Source of the DNA: Cardinalis cardinalis
Taxonomy: Eukaryota > Chordata > Aves > Passeriformes > Cardinalidae
DNA: 64,000 nt
Direction: 5' to 3'
Assembly (NCBI GenBank): GCA_014549065.1
Contig: JACDOX010000008.1
Location: 220,091-284,090 of the forward strand
A model generated the notes under the pieces. It worked only from the letters and a program-made list of their open reading frames with translations. It made no database searches and was not told the origin of the DNA. The position numbers and the translations under genes were made by a program. Of the stretch, positions 25,351-37,607 are shown piece by piece. Within the stretch, counting starts at the first letter, position 1. Each line of letters opens with the position of its first letter.

Positions 25351-25372
25351 AAAAAAAAAAAAAAAAAAAAAA
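25351..25372 (+). repeat. Poly(A) tract (22 A)
   Basis: Uninterrupted run of 22 A. No LINE or processed-gene sequence is recognisable upstream, and no clear target-site duplication was identified, so it may be a simple homopolymer. Lysine-rich open frames across it are artefacts. Confidence 0.9.
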
Positions 25373-28243
25373 CAATGGACAGTGCCTCGGCTTCTGAGTT
25401 CCATGTACATCTGTGCTTCTATACTACAGCATTTTGCTTTGTTTTGTTTTTGTTTAAAATTTGTTTGGGGTTGGTTTTTTAATTGGTTTTGTTTTCCACA
25501 TAGTGTTCAAAGGCAATCTCATGCAACACAAACCAGAATATTTACAGTGTGTTTTTGTTTTTGTTGTGAACCCTGACTAAAGGCAAAGTGAGGTTGCTAT
25601 ATACTGAATCTGAAGAGGATTTTGCAAATAAATTACCACACACTTCGGTATTTTTGGTTGCCCCATCCAACTCAGTGCTACTAGCAGCAAAAATTAGCAA
25701 CTTCAATGTTTTAGGCTTATCTGAGCTCTGGAAAGTCTTACACATATCTCTTAGAAATAATTTAGCCTTACCACTGATGTTCAGGGGAGAATATTGACCA
25801 CTTAATTTAGAAAGACAGGGACTACAGTTTCTCAGCACCACTTGACAATCCATGTATTACGGCCTACAGCAGACACCTTGTTGCCATATCTTCCAAGAGA
25901 TTAATTAAGAAATCATGAGTGGGATTTTGCTAGTGCAATCAGCAGCAACTTAACTCATTGCCTCTAGGCATCACTTGCCAATTATTTCAGAGGAATCTAA
26001 CTTAAGTCAGTTTCCAAATGCTCTTGAAAATCCCTATTCATCTTTATAAGACTTCAATTTGAAATGAAAAACAGCTGTATTTTTATTTACTTTTATCATA
26101 GACACAGACAGTTACATGGATGCTTTCAGTCAAGGAGAAGCAACTCAGTCATATATGATTTTTTTCCAGTATAAAGCTTTTTTTTTTTTAATCCAAACAA
26201 TTATTTAGCAGGAGATGTAGTAGATAGTAAGACAGAATCCCAGCGGGATGTTTACTGTTAGCAGAGCATTTGGAGTAGTTCCCAACAGAAAGAACTTTAT
26301 TCAGTGATGCATATTGGAACACATAACAGATTTTACCAACTCTGCAAAGCTACNAATTCCAAAGTATGAAATGCTGCTGAGCTGAAACAAGCACCAAGCA
26401 GATGCAGCATTGTGTTCTGTGGCCTAACTGTTCTGAGCAAAGACATTTTAAACCCTTATTCAGGGGCCCCCGCTCCCCATGTCATTCCCTATAGGAGCTA
26501 CCACCTGAGCAGGTGAACTTTAAACCAGCTCCTGACTGAACAGCCACCTGAAGGTNGACACACTGACTCCAGCAGGAACAAGCTGGGGAGAGCTCTTTGC
26601 AAATTCTTTTTTCACCCTGAAACAGGAGTCTTTGTAAAGGACAAAGTGGTGTTCCCACCTACTTAAAATCCAAAGTCTTAAATGTTAGTGCCTACAAATG
26701 CTTTCACAATAAAGAGATGTAGACAATTCCTCCAAAGGTGCAGAAGACACAGAGCCCTCTCTCAGTACACTTTTGTGGAAAGGTAGGTGGTTACAGCACC
26801 TTCTTGGGATCAGAAAGACACAAGTGGGAGTCCAAACCTGTGGGCACAGTTAACAGTCTCCACTCTGATCTGTCAGAGTCATTCTGAAGCAGGAAAAACT
26901 CACGTTTCCTGGCCTAGAAAGTGGGAACAAGAATGTTGGGAACAACATCACAGTGCTATTTTGGATATGTCTTCAATCAGTCTAAATCTATCCTTCATAC
27001 AAAGGAGAAAGCTAAATACATATTAATTCACTTATTAAAATGCAATTCTATATGAGGGGACCACAAGGACTCTTTCTCTTCCCATATGTGTTCTATAAAG
27101 AAAAAAGTTGCTATCGCTGCACTTGGAGATTGATTGACTCACCATATGTAGGTTTGCTTTTAGATTAACATGCAGTTGAAACCCAGCAGGGAAGTTGCTT
27201 TAACTTCTGGATCCTAGCCAGGAAAAAAGCCAGAACAAGGTGACAAGGGCATGGGGAGCAGCAGAACTTCAGGCTTGTGGGGAATTCTGGGGTCAAAATC
27301 TGAGGTCTTGGTTTGTCCTGGGAAATGATATGCTGGCACTAGGATCTGCAGGAATGGTGTTCCAAGTTTAGGTATCTGAATTTATTCCTTTTAGATCTCA
27401 CTTTTAACATTAGAATAGCAGAAACCCAAGATAAAAGCTAATAAAACAGAGGACAAATAAGACTGACTTCTTATCTCTTTAGCAATATAGAGAAACATTT
27501 TTCGCATGCTCAGCTACTTAATGTTTCTGATCAAATATGTTTCTGTAACCACTGTATATTTTTACAATATAAAAATCAAGTAGAAAGACTCTATAGAGAG
27601 TTTAAGGGATCTTATAATCTGTCTCTCAGCCGGTCATTCATTTTTTTATAGTCTTCTCCAATGGCACAGCCCAGCTAAACTGGTTTATAAACCTCTGAAG
27701 GTACTTAACACAAAAGTAGCATCAAAAAAGTATGAGAGAAAGATAGATAAGAAATATCCTTAACACCAGTATTGAATTTTCAGCAGTTAAAGATGGACCT
27801 TCATGTGCATGCTTCAGTCTTCTGACCAGACCTTTTTAACTGATGCCAAATATATACAATTTCACACTTATAAGTTCACCCCCTTCTGGGATGTTAACTT
27901 GTAAACCAACATTTCTCTATAATTCCTTGTCAGCTATATTTATGTTCAAACCAAAAGGTAAATAATGTAGTGATTTGGTGTAGCCTGAGTTCATAAAACT
28001 CATGCAGGAAGTGCCATGAGCACACCAAAAATTACACTAATGAGGGCATTTAGGTACACAGAAATGAGGGCTTCCAAGGTTTGCACTGAGTAGCTCTCCA
28101 GGGCAGCTATCTGGGACAGAAGTTCCCTTTTACAGAGCAGCCCATGTCCTGCAGAAATCAAAGGATCTTGAGCTTCAGCTCCTACTGTTCTGTGCATTTC
28201 TTTGCAGCTTCCCCACCTGCATCAGCTGCGGGCCCTGTGTGGT

Positions 28244-28348
28244 GCTGAGCACCCCAATGCCCTGGCTGAGCACCCCAATGCCCTGGCTGAGCACCCNAAT
28301 GCCCTGGCTGAGCACCCCAGTGCCCTGGCTGAGCACCCCAGTGCCCTG
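28244..28348 (+). repeat. Minisatellite, five 21-bp units
   Basis: Five head-to-tail copies of GCTGAGCACCCC-A(A/G)-TGCCCTG. Units 1-3 carry AATG and units 4-5 carry AGTG; unit 3 has one n where the others have C. The array is GC-rich in AT-rich surroundings. Because 21 is divisible by three, frames stay open on both strands; on the + strand it reads as a heptapeptide repeat AEHPNAL/AEHPSAL. A good acceptor-like tract (TTTCTTTGCAG, AG at 28206-28207) precedes it, but no convincing donor or homologous protein supports an exon. Confidence 0.9.
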
Positions 28349-30733
28349 GTTAATCACCAGAGCTCCTTACAGGAGCAGACCTTGCGGCTTTGACAGAGAG
28401 ACATTAAGATCAGAGTGGATCCTCTGTGGCATTTTCGGAGTGCACCAGAAGGCGGAACAGAAGAACCCAAGTGAGACGCAAACAAGTCTTGCATGGTAAA
28501 ACAGAATTAGCAGGAAGACAATATTCACTGTGTAAGGAAGAAAAACAAAACAAACAACACTAGAAGCTTGAAAACATTTGCCTCACTCTTCTGTGGTTTG
28601 GGAAGTGAAGTCTAGCGCGGCAAAACAAAAATCAGACCTGCTTTTAATCTGTGAACAGCTCTCTTTTTGAAATCTGTCATGTTTCTGGCTTCATTTTTTT
28701 CCTTGAGAAAAGAGCAAAAATGTTGTTTTTCTTAAAGAATTTCCAAATGTTTTATCTTTATTAATGTTTCTATATAATGTAGTTAATCACCGCCGGCAAA
28801 TCTGTCTCATTTGGTAATTCTTCCATTGTCAAAACATCAAAACCAATAGTTTATAACATCATAAATCTTGGACATCAATCATAATATAGAGATTTCTCAT
28901 TATGTATAGGATTCTCTCTTTTGATGTATTTGAAAGGTTCATCAGGACTGTTCTTACAAGCAGTATTCTGTATTGAAGCACTAAGCTTATTCATGGCATT
29001 TGAATTTCTGAGTTGCTTTTGTTGCTGATTGTGGTTTTCCAGATGGTAAGAAATTAATCACTTATTTAAATATTTTTTTAATGCTCTTTCTGCAAGTCTC
29101 ATATTCGATGCAAGATTTGGTGAGTCCTCTGAAGTTTGAGTTACTGAAGATACAGTCTTCTGTCCAACAAGCTCAAGATCCCTATTCCACCTTACTAAAT
29201 TGCAAATAAGAAACAGAAAATCACTTGAAGGGACAGGGGGAAAAAAGGACATTGCAGAAGCGATTCATAGTTTAATTTAATTAAAAATGCTAAGCAAAAT
29301 GTAGCCTCACTATCTCAGTCTTCAAAAGATCCAGTTCAGTAAATATGAAAGATGTATTCATCAGTTGTCTCTCCTCCCTTAAGCAGGACCCACAGAAAAA
29401 GATGGAGTGCTTCCACACCTGGAACACACATTTAAAAGAGCCATTGCCTTTTCTTTGATTAAATTGAAGAAAGCAGAAAACCAAAATGAGTGCCACTGTG
29501 CTTCATGTGGCTTTTTTCTTTCTTGATTTTTGTGCTATTAATGCTGTCATTTTTNAACTTGACTGGGGAAGGTGAAGAGGAAGCCACTTAAGTCATTGCT
29601 GCATCTGTGCATATTATGTGATTATTTAAAGGCTCTAAAAATGTGTGGATCCCATTTCTTCCATTTCACAACTATAAGCAGGTCTAACACCACAAAAGCC
29701 AGCACAGCTACAGAGCAGATCACAAGAATGGGGGAAATGGGAAAAGCCAAGTGCTCCAAGTGACAGACAGGCTTTTATGTTGCAAAGCAATGTCATCTGC
29801 AAATATTTAAGTCAGAAGAAGGGAGCAGAGAAAAAGCAATGGGCTTCAAGTCTTAAAAAACTGAGGATCAAAGGGGGATTAGATCACAGGAAAGTATCAG
29901 ATTGGAATTGTGCAGTCCTATGTAGCAGGTGTTTGGGTTCTAGTGGGACAAACACCATCTTGGGCTAAATCAGCTCCTCAAAAGTGGATTCTTCAGCTGC
30001 TTAGAGACACCCTTGCTCAGAGGTCACCTCTAGTCTGACCTCTGTACTTTAGAGTTCTGAAAATAATAAAAGCCAGAAGAGCACAGCCAGTTCAGTAAGA
30101 ACATTATACCAGGTTAACTGCAATTAGCTGTTTTAGACAGCTGAATTTGCAAGCCTCCTTCAGCAACCACCCACCCCCAGCTGACATGCTGTCTAAAAGC
30201 CAGAGCTCACAGAAGCCACAGCCATCCTGCTCATTNTGAAAGTATTGAGAGAGTCTTGGATTATGTTCACGGGTGGGCTCTCATCCCTCTAGAAATTGTT
30301 TTGTTCTCCCACTTCTCTGCCCNGAGTAAAGATGCTTTTCCAAGGCCCCAAAGACAGTGTCCAGGCAGGACATAGCTTCTCATGCATTACCAGGCAGTGT
30401 GAGGCTAACCCACAGCATTCAGCAGGGTGCTCCAGCCGTGCCAGAGAAATACAGCACCCACAAACCTCAGCCCTCTAGGCAGCCTTCATTTTCCTCTCAG
30501 CTTTGTCTCCTTTACCTGGCATTTTCTTACCAATGCCTTCTTACCAGCCAAAAAACATGAGCTGGAGTTTCTATCAGAATTATCACTGCAGGCACTCCCT
30601 AGATAATCANCAACCTGGCTGAACTGAAGAGCAGGGGTAGCAAAGGAGAACAAGGGTATCATTGATTATTTTTGTTTCTTGTTGACAAAAATTGTGACAA
30701 CTGATATCTCTAACATTCCTATAACTGATTTTG

Positions 30734-30785
30734 ATCAGATATAGTATCATCATATTTTAATCAGATATAGGATCACCATATTTCG
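30734..30785 (+). repeat. Two imperfect 26-bp tandem units
   Basis: ATCAGATATAGTATCATCAT-type unit repeated once with few changes (ATCAGATATAGGATCACCAT), followed by a partial third GATCATCATA. Local slippage-type duplication. Confidence 0.75.
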
Positions 30786-31858
30786 ATCATCATACTGAAT
30801 GACATANTATGGGCTAAACTTAGAAGAAGTAACTGGGCTTTTTTGTTTTGAGTTTTGTTTTGAGTTTAAGTAAATACTGCATTCTTTTCTTTCTCCAGTT
30901 CTCAATTCTTGCCAGGCCATGTTCCTTCATTTGATATGACTTGCAGTTTGGAAAGAACATACCACTGTGGAGATCTGAATACACAGGGTTATGTTTCCTT
31001 GCTACTANACCCTGCACCTAAGGAAGGTCCTCATATCATTGGTGTTGCTATCCCTGATGTTGTACACATGTGAAAAGTATCTTCAGTTACCAGTACAGTA
31101 TTTGTGAAGAAAAAGAAAGCTTTAGTCAACCTAAAACAAAAAAAGTAAGGAAGAAAGCAAAAACTAATGTTCACCACATGCACTGCCTTGAGAATTCAGA
31201 TGAACTTTCTGTACTTCTATTGCTTTGGAAAAATGTGTAAACCGTTATTTTAAATAATTTAAAAACTCCCCTGTTTTAATTTATTGGCATAGGCTGACTG
31301 CACAAGTGCACTATTTTAACCTTAAACCGGAATACTAATAAAATCCTACACAAAACCAGATATGTTTAATTTCAGCTTTTATTGCAATATTATCCCAGTA
31401 GATCCCAAGAACATCTGATTGAAGTTACCTTAAAATTTCCNCACTTAGATACAGAACCAAATAAACTCCACTGATCACAGCANCCTTGATCTTGTGGGAA
31501 TTCAGATCTAGATCCAGGCTTTGCAGCTGGATTCCATCCCAAGTTTAAATGTTACTCAGAATCAAAGTGTGTTGTGGCTGCACACACAGTTTACAGGAAG
31601 TGTTCAATTCAACATTCTTGGTAGGTGTTCCATCCTTTAATTACTCCCAAATTTCTGCCCAACTCTTCATACCAGTACCTGAATTCAGACTCTTGCTTTC
31701 TGTCTGAACTGACTAAAGCCTTAGCAGACACATAACTTCACTACAGAATGAACATTGTGGCACTGATTTAAATCCAGAATTCTCTGAACAACTGTTTCAC
31801 ATCCTAGTAATTGCACCAGCAGTAGTGGGGCTGCCTCCTTTTGCCTCCTTGTTTATAC

Positions 31859-31881
31859 GGGGGGGAGGTGGGGTGAGGGGG
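31859..31881 (+). other. Candidate G-quadruplex
   Basis: A seven-G run, then A, GG, T, four G, TGA and five G. This satisfies four G3+ runs with short loops (splitting the first run) on the + strand, in otherwise AT-rich DNA. Confidence 0.7.
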
Positions 31882-32226
31882 TGCTGCTGGAATCACAGCC
31901 CATGACTTTATCATACAACAGGAAAAGCCTTTGGGCTATCTTCTCAGCTGGGAAAAATAAGCAAAGCTCTATTGGTTTCTGGGTGAATGAGATTATAATT
32001 CAAATCAGAAGCGTAGTGTTTGTTTATACCATAACAAAGTATCACAGAAGTGTGTATCATAAGCCTTAAAACACTGCACTCAAGGACAGTAAAACCCAAG
32101 AGTCTGAGCTTAGGTTTCAGTGACTCCAGTGAAGTTATGCCTATTTATTTCAGGATAGCAGTGCTGATGTGCACCAGCTGAGAATCTGGCTCTTTAACTC
32201 CTAAATGACAGCAGAAACCATTTACA

Positions 32227-32253
32227 GGGGGAGGGAGAAGGGGCTGGAGTGGG
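32227..32253 (+). other. Candidate G-quadruplex
   Basis: Runs of 5, 3, 4 and 3 G are separated by loops A, AGAA and CTGGAGT, a canonical G3+N1-7 pattern on the + strand, 350 bp from the preceding candidate. Confidence 0.7.
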
Positions 32254-33429
32254 AATCAGCTTGAGTACAGAACTGTATGTCTGATAAATGGGTATCAGCC
32301 GTCTCTTAAAACAGGCAGGCCTGTTTCTTCCTAAAATGAAACTAGAGAATTAATAAACACACGCAAAAGAATAATACAAAAGATATGTTTTCTCAAGGAA
32401 TTTCTTATGTGTACACTATGGTTCACATTCCAATACAAAGCATTTTGACAGTAACATTCAACCAGTTTATCATTTTATGTGCTTGCACCACAACCCTTGT
32501 GATTCAAAACAAACTGCTGTGTAAAATGTCTTTCAGAGCAACCTATCCACTCATTTAACCTGACAGCCTATGCTCACCCAAAACCAAAACTACACTTTCT
32601 TCCATGCACCCCAAAAGCATCCCAAACTAACCAGCAGTAATAAATTTAAAGGACAGTTTTTCCTGTCCACACAGCCCATCCCAGTGGGAGATGATACAGT
32701 ATGTAACATTGCTGTGTTTCACAGTAATTATGTAAGAGAAGTCACATGTGGCACAAATGGAATGTACACCAACGAGCAGAAGCATGTGTTGAAATAAACC
32801 ACTGGTTATGTCAAAACTAATAACTGGTTTGCTGCAGTGGACTCAACAGTAACAGGCCCAATGAGTCGAATGACTTTGCTACCGCTCCTTTTGCTCCTCA
32901 TTGAGCACCCTGGAGCTGATTTTTTTTCAGGGATTATGTTTATGCAATACGAACATATTGTTATTTGCTACTTTCTGCATGATCATTTTGGCATTCTTAT
33001 GAGAAGATGATGATGGTTCTGTCTAAATGTTTGGGAGGATTATCACTGACATGGGAAGTTATTAGGTTTGATGCAATATAGAGAACATTCACAGTCAGAA
33101 AACAGCATCTTTCATTTTTAGGAATGGAGGTAATTGTGCTTTGTGACAGTACACATCCTTAAGATGTTATGTATCATTGCNTACTTAAAAAAGCAGCACA
33201 CTTTTTATTGATCTTTCAATTTCATTTTGATTTAAAATGCAGATCTTTCCCTCCATTGAAATCCTAGCATTTTTATTTTAAAATGTATCTGCAAAAATCC
33301 ATATCAGACATATGCAGCACCGTAAATTACTTTTTGTGGTTGAAACAGTATTCGCTTATGTCACGGGTTGAACATCCTCCTTTATTAGAATGCTATTTAT
33401 TGCCACCAGCTGCAGTGCTTAGCTAGCAA

Positions 33430-33600
33430 AGTTCTTGACACCAGCGATTGCTTTTCAGCACCAACGCTTCCGGCTGCTAACGGGNGCTTCTATCGCCAAA
33501 CGCAGCCACTGCTCTCAGAACTGCTCCTTCTGGTATGCAGACAGCTCCTGTCACTGCCCCCAGAGCAGAAGCTGGGAGACAGGGATCGGATCTGAACCCA
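33430..33600. other. Short CpG-enriched patch, unexplained
   Basis: About eight CpGs in 150 bp (AGCGATTG, CAACGCTTCCGG, CTAACGGG, TATCGCCAAACGCAG, GGATCGGATC) amid CpG-poor DNA. An open frame of 63 codons crosses it but has no recognised similarity. It could be a fragment of a recent insertion such as an LTR, or a regulatory islet; neither can be shown here. Confidence 0.3.
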
Positions 33601-36600
33601 CTGCTATGGAATCTCTTGAGCTATAAATCTCCTATAACTTTAAAAGGCCTTGCCAAATACCACTAGCTTGAAAGCAGTCAGATGTGCTCAGGAGATCTAC
33701 CCATCAGCAATGGATTTTTTTTTTTGTTCAAAATTAAGATGTGAGTTCAGCTTGTGAGCAAAGGGTGTCTTACATAACAAGCCACAGATTTAGTAAAAGC
33801 AAGAGGATTTCTGTATCTATTGGGTATCTAGCCAATGGTCTCTATTTCATTAGATTTTCGAGCAGGGAGAAACCAGACAAAGGTAATTACTCTTCTNCTG
33901 TTAAGAGCTGCTATTACTCCTGCATGAACAGCTAGCACTGCCTTTTTCTTTTGCCTCTGCCTGTGGCAGCCAGNAGAACCAAACAGGAGCAATATAAAAG
34001 TGGCAGTGTCAACAGCTGTCCTACCAAACATTAAGTGTACCTCACACAGTAAATCTTCAAAGCAGTAGCATGTGTTCCGCTCCTGTGTATGCAAATCCTG
34101 TTATTTTATTGATATCATTTGCACACATGCCTTCTTCACAGCTGAACCCTTGAAAAGCCATTGCATATAATTGGGCTCAACTAAGCAACAGAGGCAATCA
34201 GTGACAGGAGGAGACTGAACTCCTTTAACATGGAAAGAATTCCTTTCCTCCCTCAGAAAAGAAACACCCAGTAGGTCAAAGAGGAAGGTTTCTCTGCAGT
34301 ATAGCACAGACAAACCTGTTATACAGATGCCTGAACCACTGGAATCTACAATTAAAAAAAATAAAAATAAAAAATTCAAGCCNGGAGCCTTCATGGACAC
34401 AATTTTTCCCTTTGTTTAAATAAAGGAATGAACAAATGTACATATTTTTGTCTATATGTATGTTTAAAAATCCTTAAACATTCAAACTAAAATCTTTGCA
34501 GGGTTAGGCTCTGCCACACAAGATAACTCAGCTGGCAAACATTCTGAAAATATTTTTACTCACTGTGAAAACTGATAAAAGTAGGTGCCCTGTTCATCTT
34601 ANAGACAGACTACAAAAAATATAATCATTCTTCTGTCTCTAAGGAAATTCCTTTTCAGATTCAGAGAGTACAAGAGACATCTGAAAGTTGGAGTTACTTA
34701 TGGGTCAAAATACAATTGCTCTTTATTTCTTATCTTTGTCCCTGCAAATAACCCAAAAACGTTATTGGCAAATTACTTTCTCTTTCATATCTTTAAACTG
34801 GAGATAAGTATATGTTTCCACTAAATGACTCATAAAAATAAACTGGCATAGCAGTTTGACTTAAAGTGTTATGTGTGACTGAGCAGCCTTCATAAAAATT
34901 ACTATTTCCTTTGCATCTGTATTTTCCTTGGGCAGGCCAGAGTTTGGGCCACACTCTGCCCTACACACTCTATCCTGATGTAAGGCCACTTCCCCAGCAC
35001 TGGAAGAGGTCTGTTCCATTACACCAATCCCACTCTGGCCTTTTCTTTGGGAAGGGTGAGACAAGATATGATAATGTAACATCATGAAGAATGGGTGTCT
35101 TAAACAACTCTCCTCTATTCCAGCTGGACTTCAGCCAATTCAAATGGATGGGTGAGGGCCAACAGACATATTAGTGCAACCCTGTATTTAAAGCCAAGTT
35201 ATCCCCTAAATGACCCTAGAGTCAATTTATAGATGCAGAGACTAATGTACAATAGAGTTCAGAAATACTCTAAAGCCTAGCTTTGAAAATGCCTGGACAC
35301 ATGCCACTGGGAATACTCCTGAGGGGGCAGAAAGGGACAAAACATATAGATGCTTAATTTCCATGTTTGTCCAGTGTCCTTTTTGGTGATTGTNTTTTGG
35401 CTTTTTAATTTCTTTTTGTCAATTCGTAATAAAAAAACAGAAAAGAAAAAAATATATTAAACCAATGTAAATGAAGCCTACCCATTTTAATTCTTACTAC
35501 AGTTTAAAACCATCATTAATCCCTGCAGACAAGTTCTCCCCTAAGGAGTTCAGTAGTTCAGCAGTATAACTCTTCCTNATCCCTACAGATGCAAGAAATA
35601 CGCGGTTTCAGGATGCGCCAGCAGTTTCCCTGTTTGCAATGGTGAACAGTGGGCCTCTCAGTTCCCCTCCTCCTAAAGCTCCTCCTGCATCAACACACCA
35701 CCACCACCTTCCCCACTAATGATTTTCCATGCTGTGGGGCATGCTTCTGCTAAGACAGAGCAAGTATGGAGCAAGTCATTTTCTGAGCAAGTCAATTATA
35801 AAAACAAGCTCACAAAAAATTTTGAGCAACAAAAAAGACATACAGATGCAACATCAACACCTTATGTAATTTTTTCTTTCAGTCAATTAAGACCATTGAT
35901 GACANTTTTATGCCTAAGCTTCTTAAATGCATCTTGAAACAAAGGTTTCTCAACTTTCTCAAACATGTAGACAATACCTATAGCAGATAGCAACTAATTG
36001 TTCCAACTGGGAGGAGGGAGTTAAAAAAAGAACTATCCAGCATTAAAGTGAGTTTAATATATTTTATGGCAATTTCAATAAGTTCAGTTACGTTCCTATA
36101 AATAAAAGTTATGACAACCAGAGAGCTCTTGGTTGTCTGGTCATTAATGTCACNCTTTCTTATAGAAGAGCTCACAATTATCCACAGCTTTCTTTTCCAT
36201 GTAACACCATTTCCCATATAAACATCTTGCTTTNGTGTTTCAGTGCTTGAGGCTGCCACTGTGCATTACCATAGGAGTACAAGTGACATAAACACCAACA
36301 CGGGATCCTGGTGCAGTATCACAAGTGGCCATGTATTGACTTCCATGCCTCTGACTCAGGGAGAGTCAATAACAGTCTCCAGAGCAGTTGATTTACAAGC
36401 CAAAACCCTTCAATGATCTCTGAGTTAAATGCAAACAAGAAAGGCATGACAGGCTATTGTGGGTGCTCCCCGAAATGCAGCTGGTCAGTGTGGCAAGCAG
36501 GACCCCCTTCCTTCATTTGCTCCTTTGCACACAATTATCCCTACCAGCAGCAATAGCCAAGGATGGCACCTAACCACTGGATAAGAAAACATCCATCCCA

Positions 36601-37388
36601 TTCATACCACCACATCAGTTGCACCAGACATTAAAATGAAGCAATCACCCCACCAGTTCACAGACTGAGCAGTACAAAATTCTGAAGCCATGACACTTTC
36701 AGCTACCTTGTACAGGTCATTTTTATGCTATAGGACAAGCTTTTCAAGTGCCTGAAGCAATCCGTCTATCCACCTGAGAAGCTTAACTGAGCAGCCTAAT
36801 TTTTAAATGCAAGCATTCCAACCTCCCAGTAAGTCACTGTCAGAGAATTTCCAGAATCTTTTGCACTGGCAAATATTTAGGACATTTATAACTATCCCTA
36901 AAAATTANGCACAGAAGCAATTTAAAACTAATAGCTGGATTTTTCAACAGTAAGACAGAGGGATGTGTAGAGACTTCAGGTTTTTCTTGAGTAACTTGAG
37001 AGAGTTAGATGGTCATGTTTTCATAAGTGCTCAGGATGAACTTTGAAAAATATTAAGCCTTATCTGAGTGCTTTAACAACTAAAAAAAAAAAAAGAAGCA
37101 TTGAAGCAAAACAAGCTCCTGCCTACTGTAAATGCCTTTTTTCAATTCACCTGAGGATGGAAAGTTTGTCCTGTTGCTTTGTGACAAGCACATGATGGGG
37201 CAGACAGTCCATAGTCTCATGGCTGCAGACACTCCAAAAAAGGCAAGAGCNGTCCAAGACATCAGTTACTCAAACCAACTAAAACCATATAATAGCCAGG
37301 TATTCCTTAAAATTCTAGAATCCAGAACAAATTTTCCACTCATGTGAACTGATAACCTTGCATACTCTAGCAATCTAAACAACTGCCT

Positions 37389-37607
37389 GAGTGCATAGGT
37401 GATCAGTTATCTTTAGACAAAAATCATCCTGCAGAGAGTGAAGAAATAATTTAAAAGACAAAAACAAAAAGAGAAAAGAAAAAAAAAGAAAAAAAAAAAA
37501 GAGTGCATAGGTGATCAGTTATCTTTAGACAAAAATCATCCTGCAGAGAGTGAAGAAATAATTTAAAAGACAAAAACAAAAAGAGAAAAGAAAAAAAAAG
37601 AAAGAAA
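37389..37607 (+). repeat. Tandem duplication, 112-bp period, nearly identical
   Basis: The block starting GAGTGCATAGGTGATCAG occurs at 37389 and again at 37501, and the two copies match base for base for about 100 bp before an A-rich, G-interrupted tail where they diverge. The lack of any mismatch means a very recent duplication, or an assembly artefact at a purine-rich low-complexity junction. Confidence 0.93.

Larger units (their letters stand above)
15621..28200. other. Intergenic, AT-rich, no gene recognised
   Basis: About 12.6 kb without a credible exon. All open frames are short and carry no domain I recognise. Contents that stand out are listed separately: an inverted repeat at 18060, a CpG-containing islet at 19490-19700, overlapping hairpins at 22844 and a poly(A) run at 25351. 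The segment 16,700-17,060 has a dense cluster of n bases next to repeated TCTTAAACA-like words, suggesting a locally hard-to-resolve or variable sequence. Confidence 0.7.
28349..37388. other. Intergenic, no gene recognised
   Basis: About 9 kb of AT-rich DNA without a credible exon or an identifiable CR1. Listed separately are a 26-bp imperfect repeat at 30,734, two G-quadruplex candidates at 31,859 and 32,227, and a small CpG-rich patch at 33,430-33,600. Confidence 0.7.

Noticed and set aside
25178..25576. 132-codon frame with a lysine run
   Set aside because: The lysines come from the 22-A homopolymer; the flanking residues show no domain.
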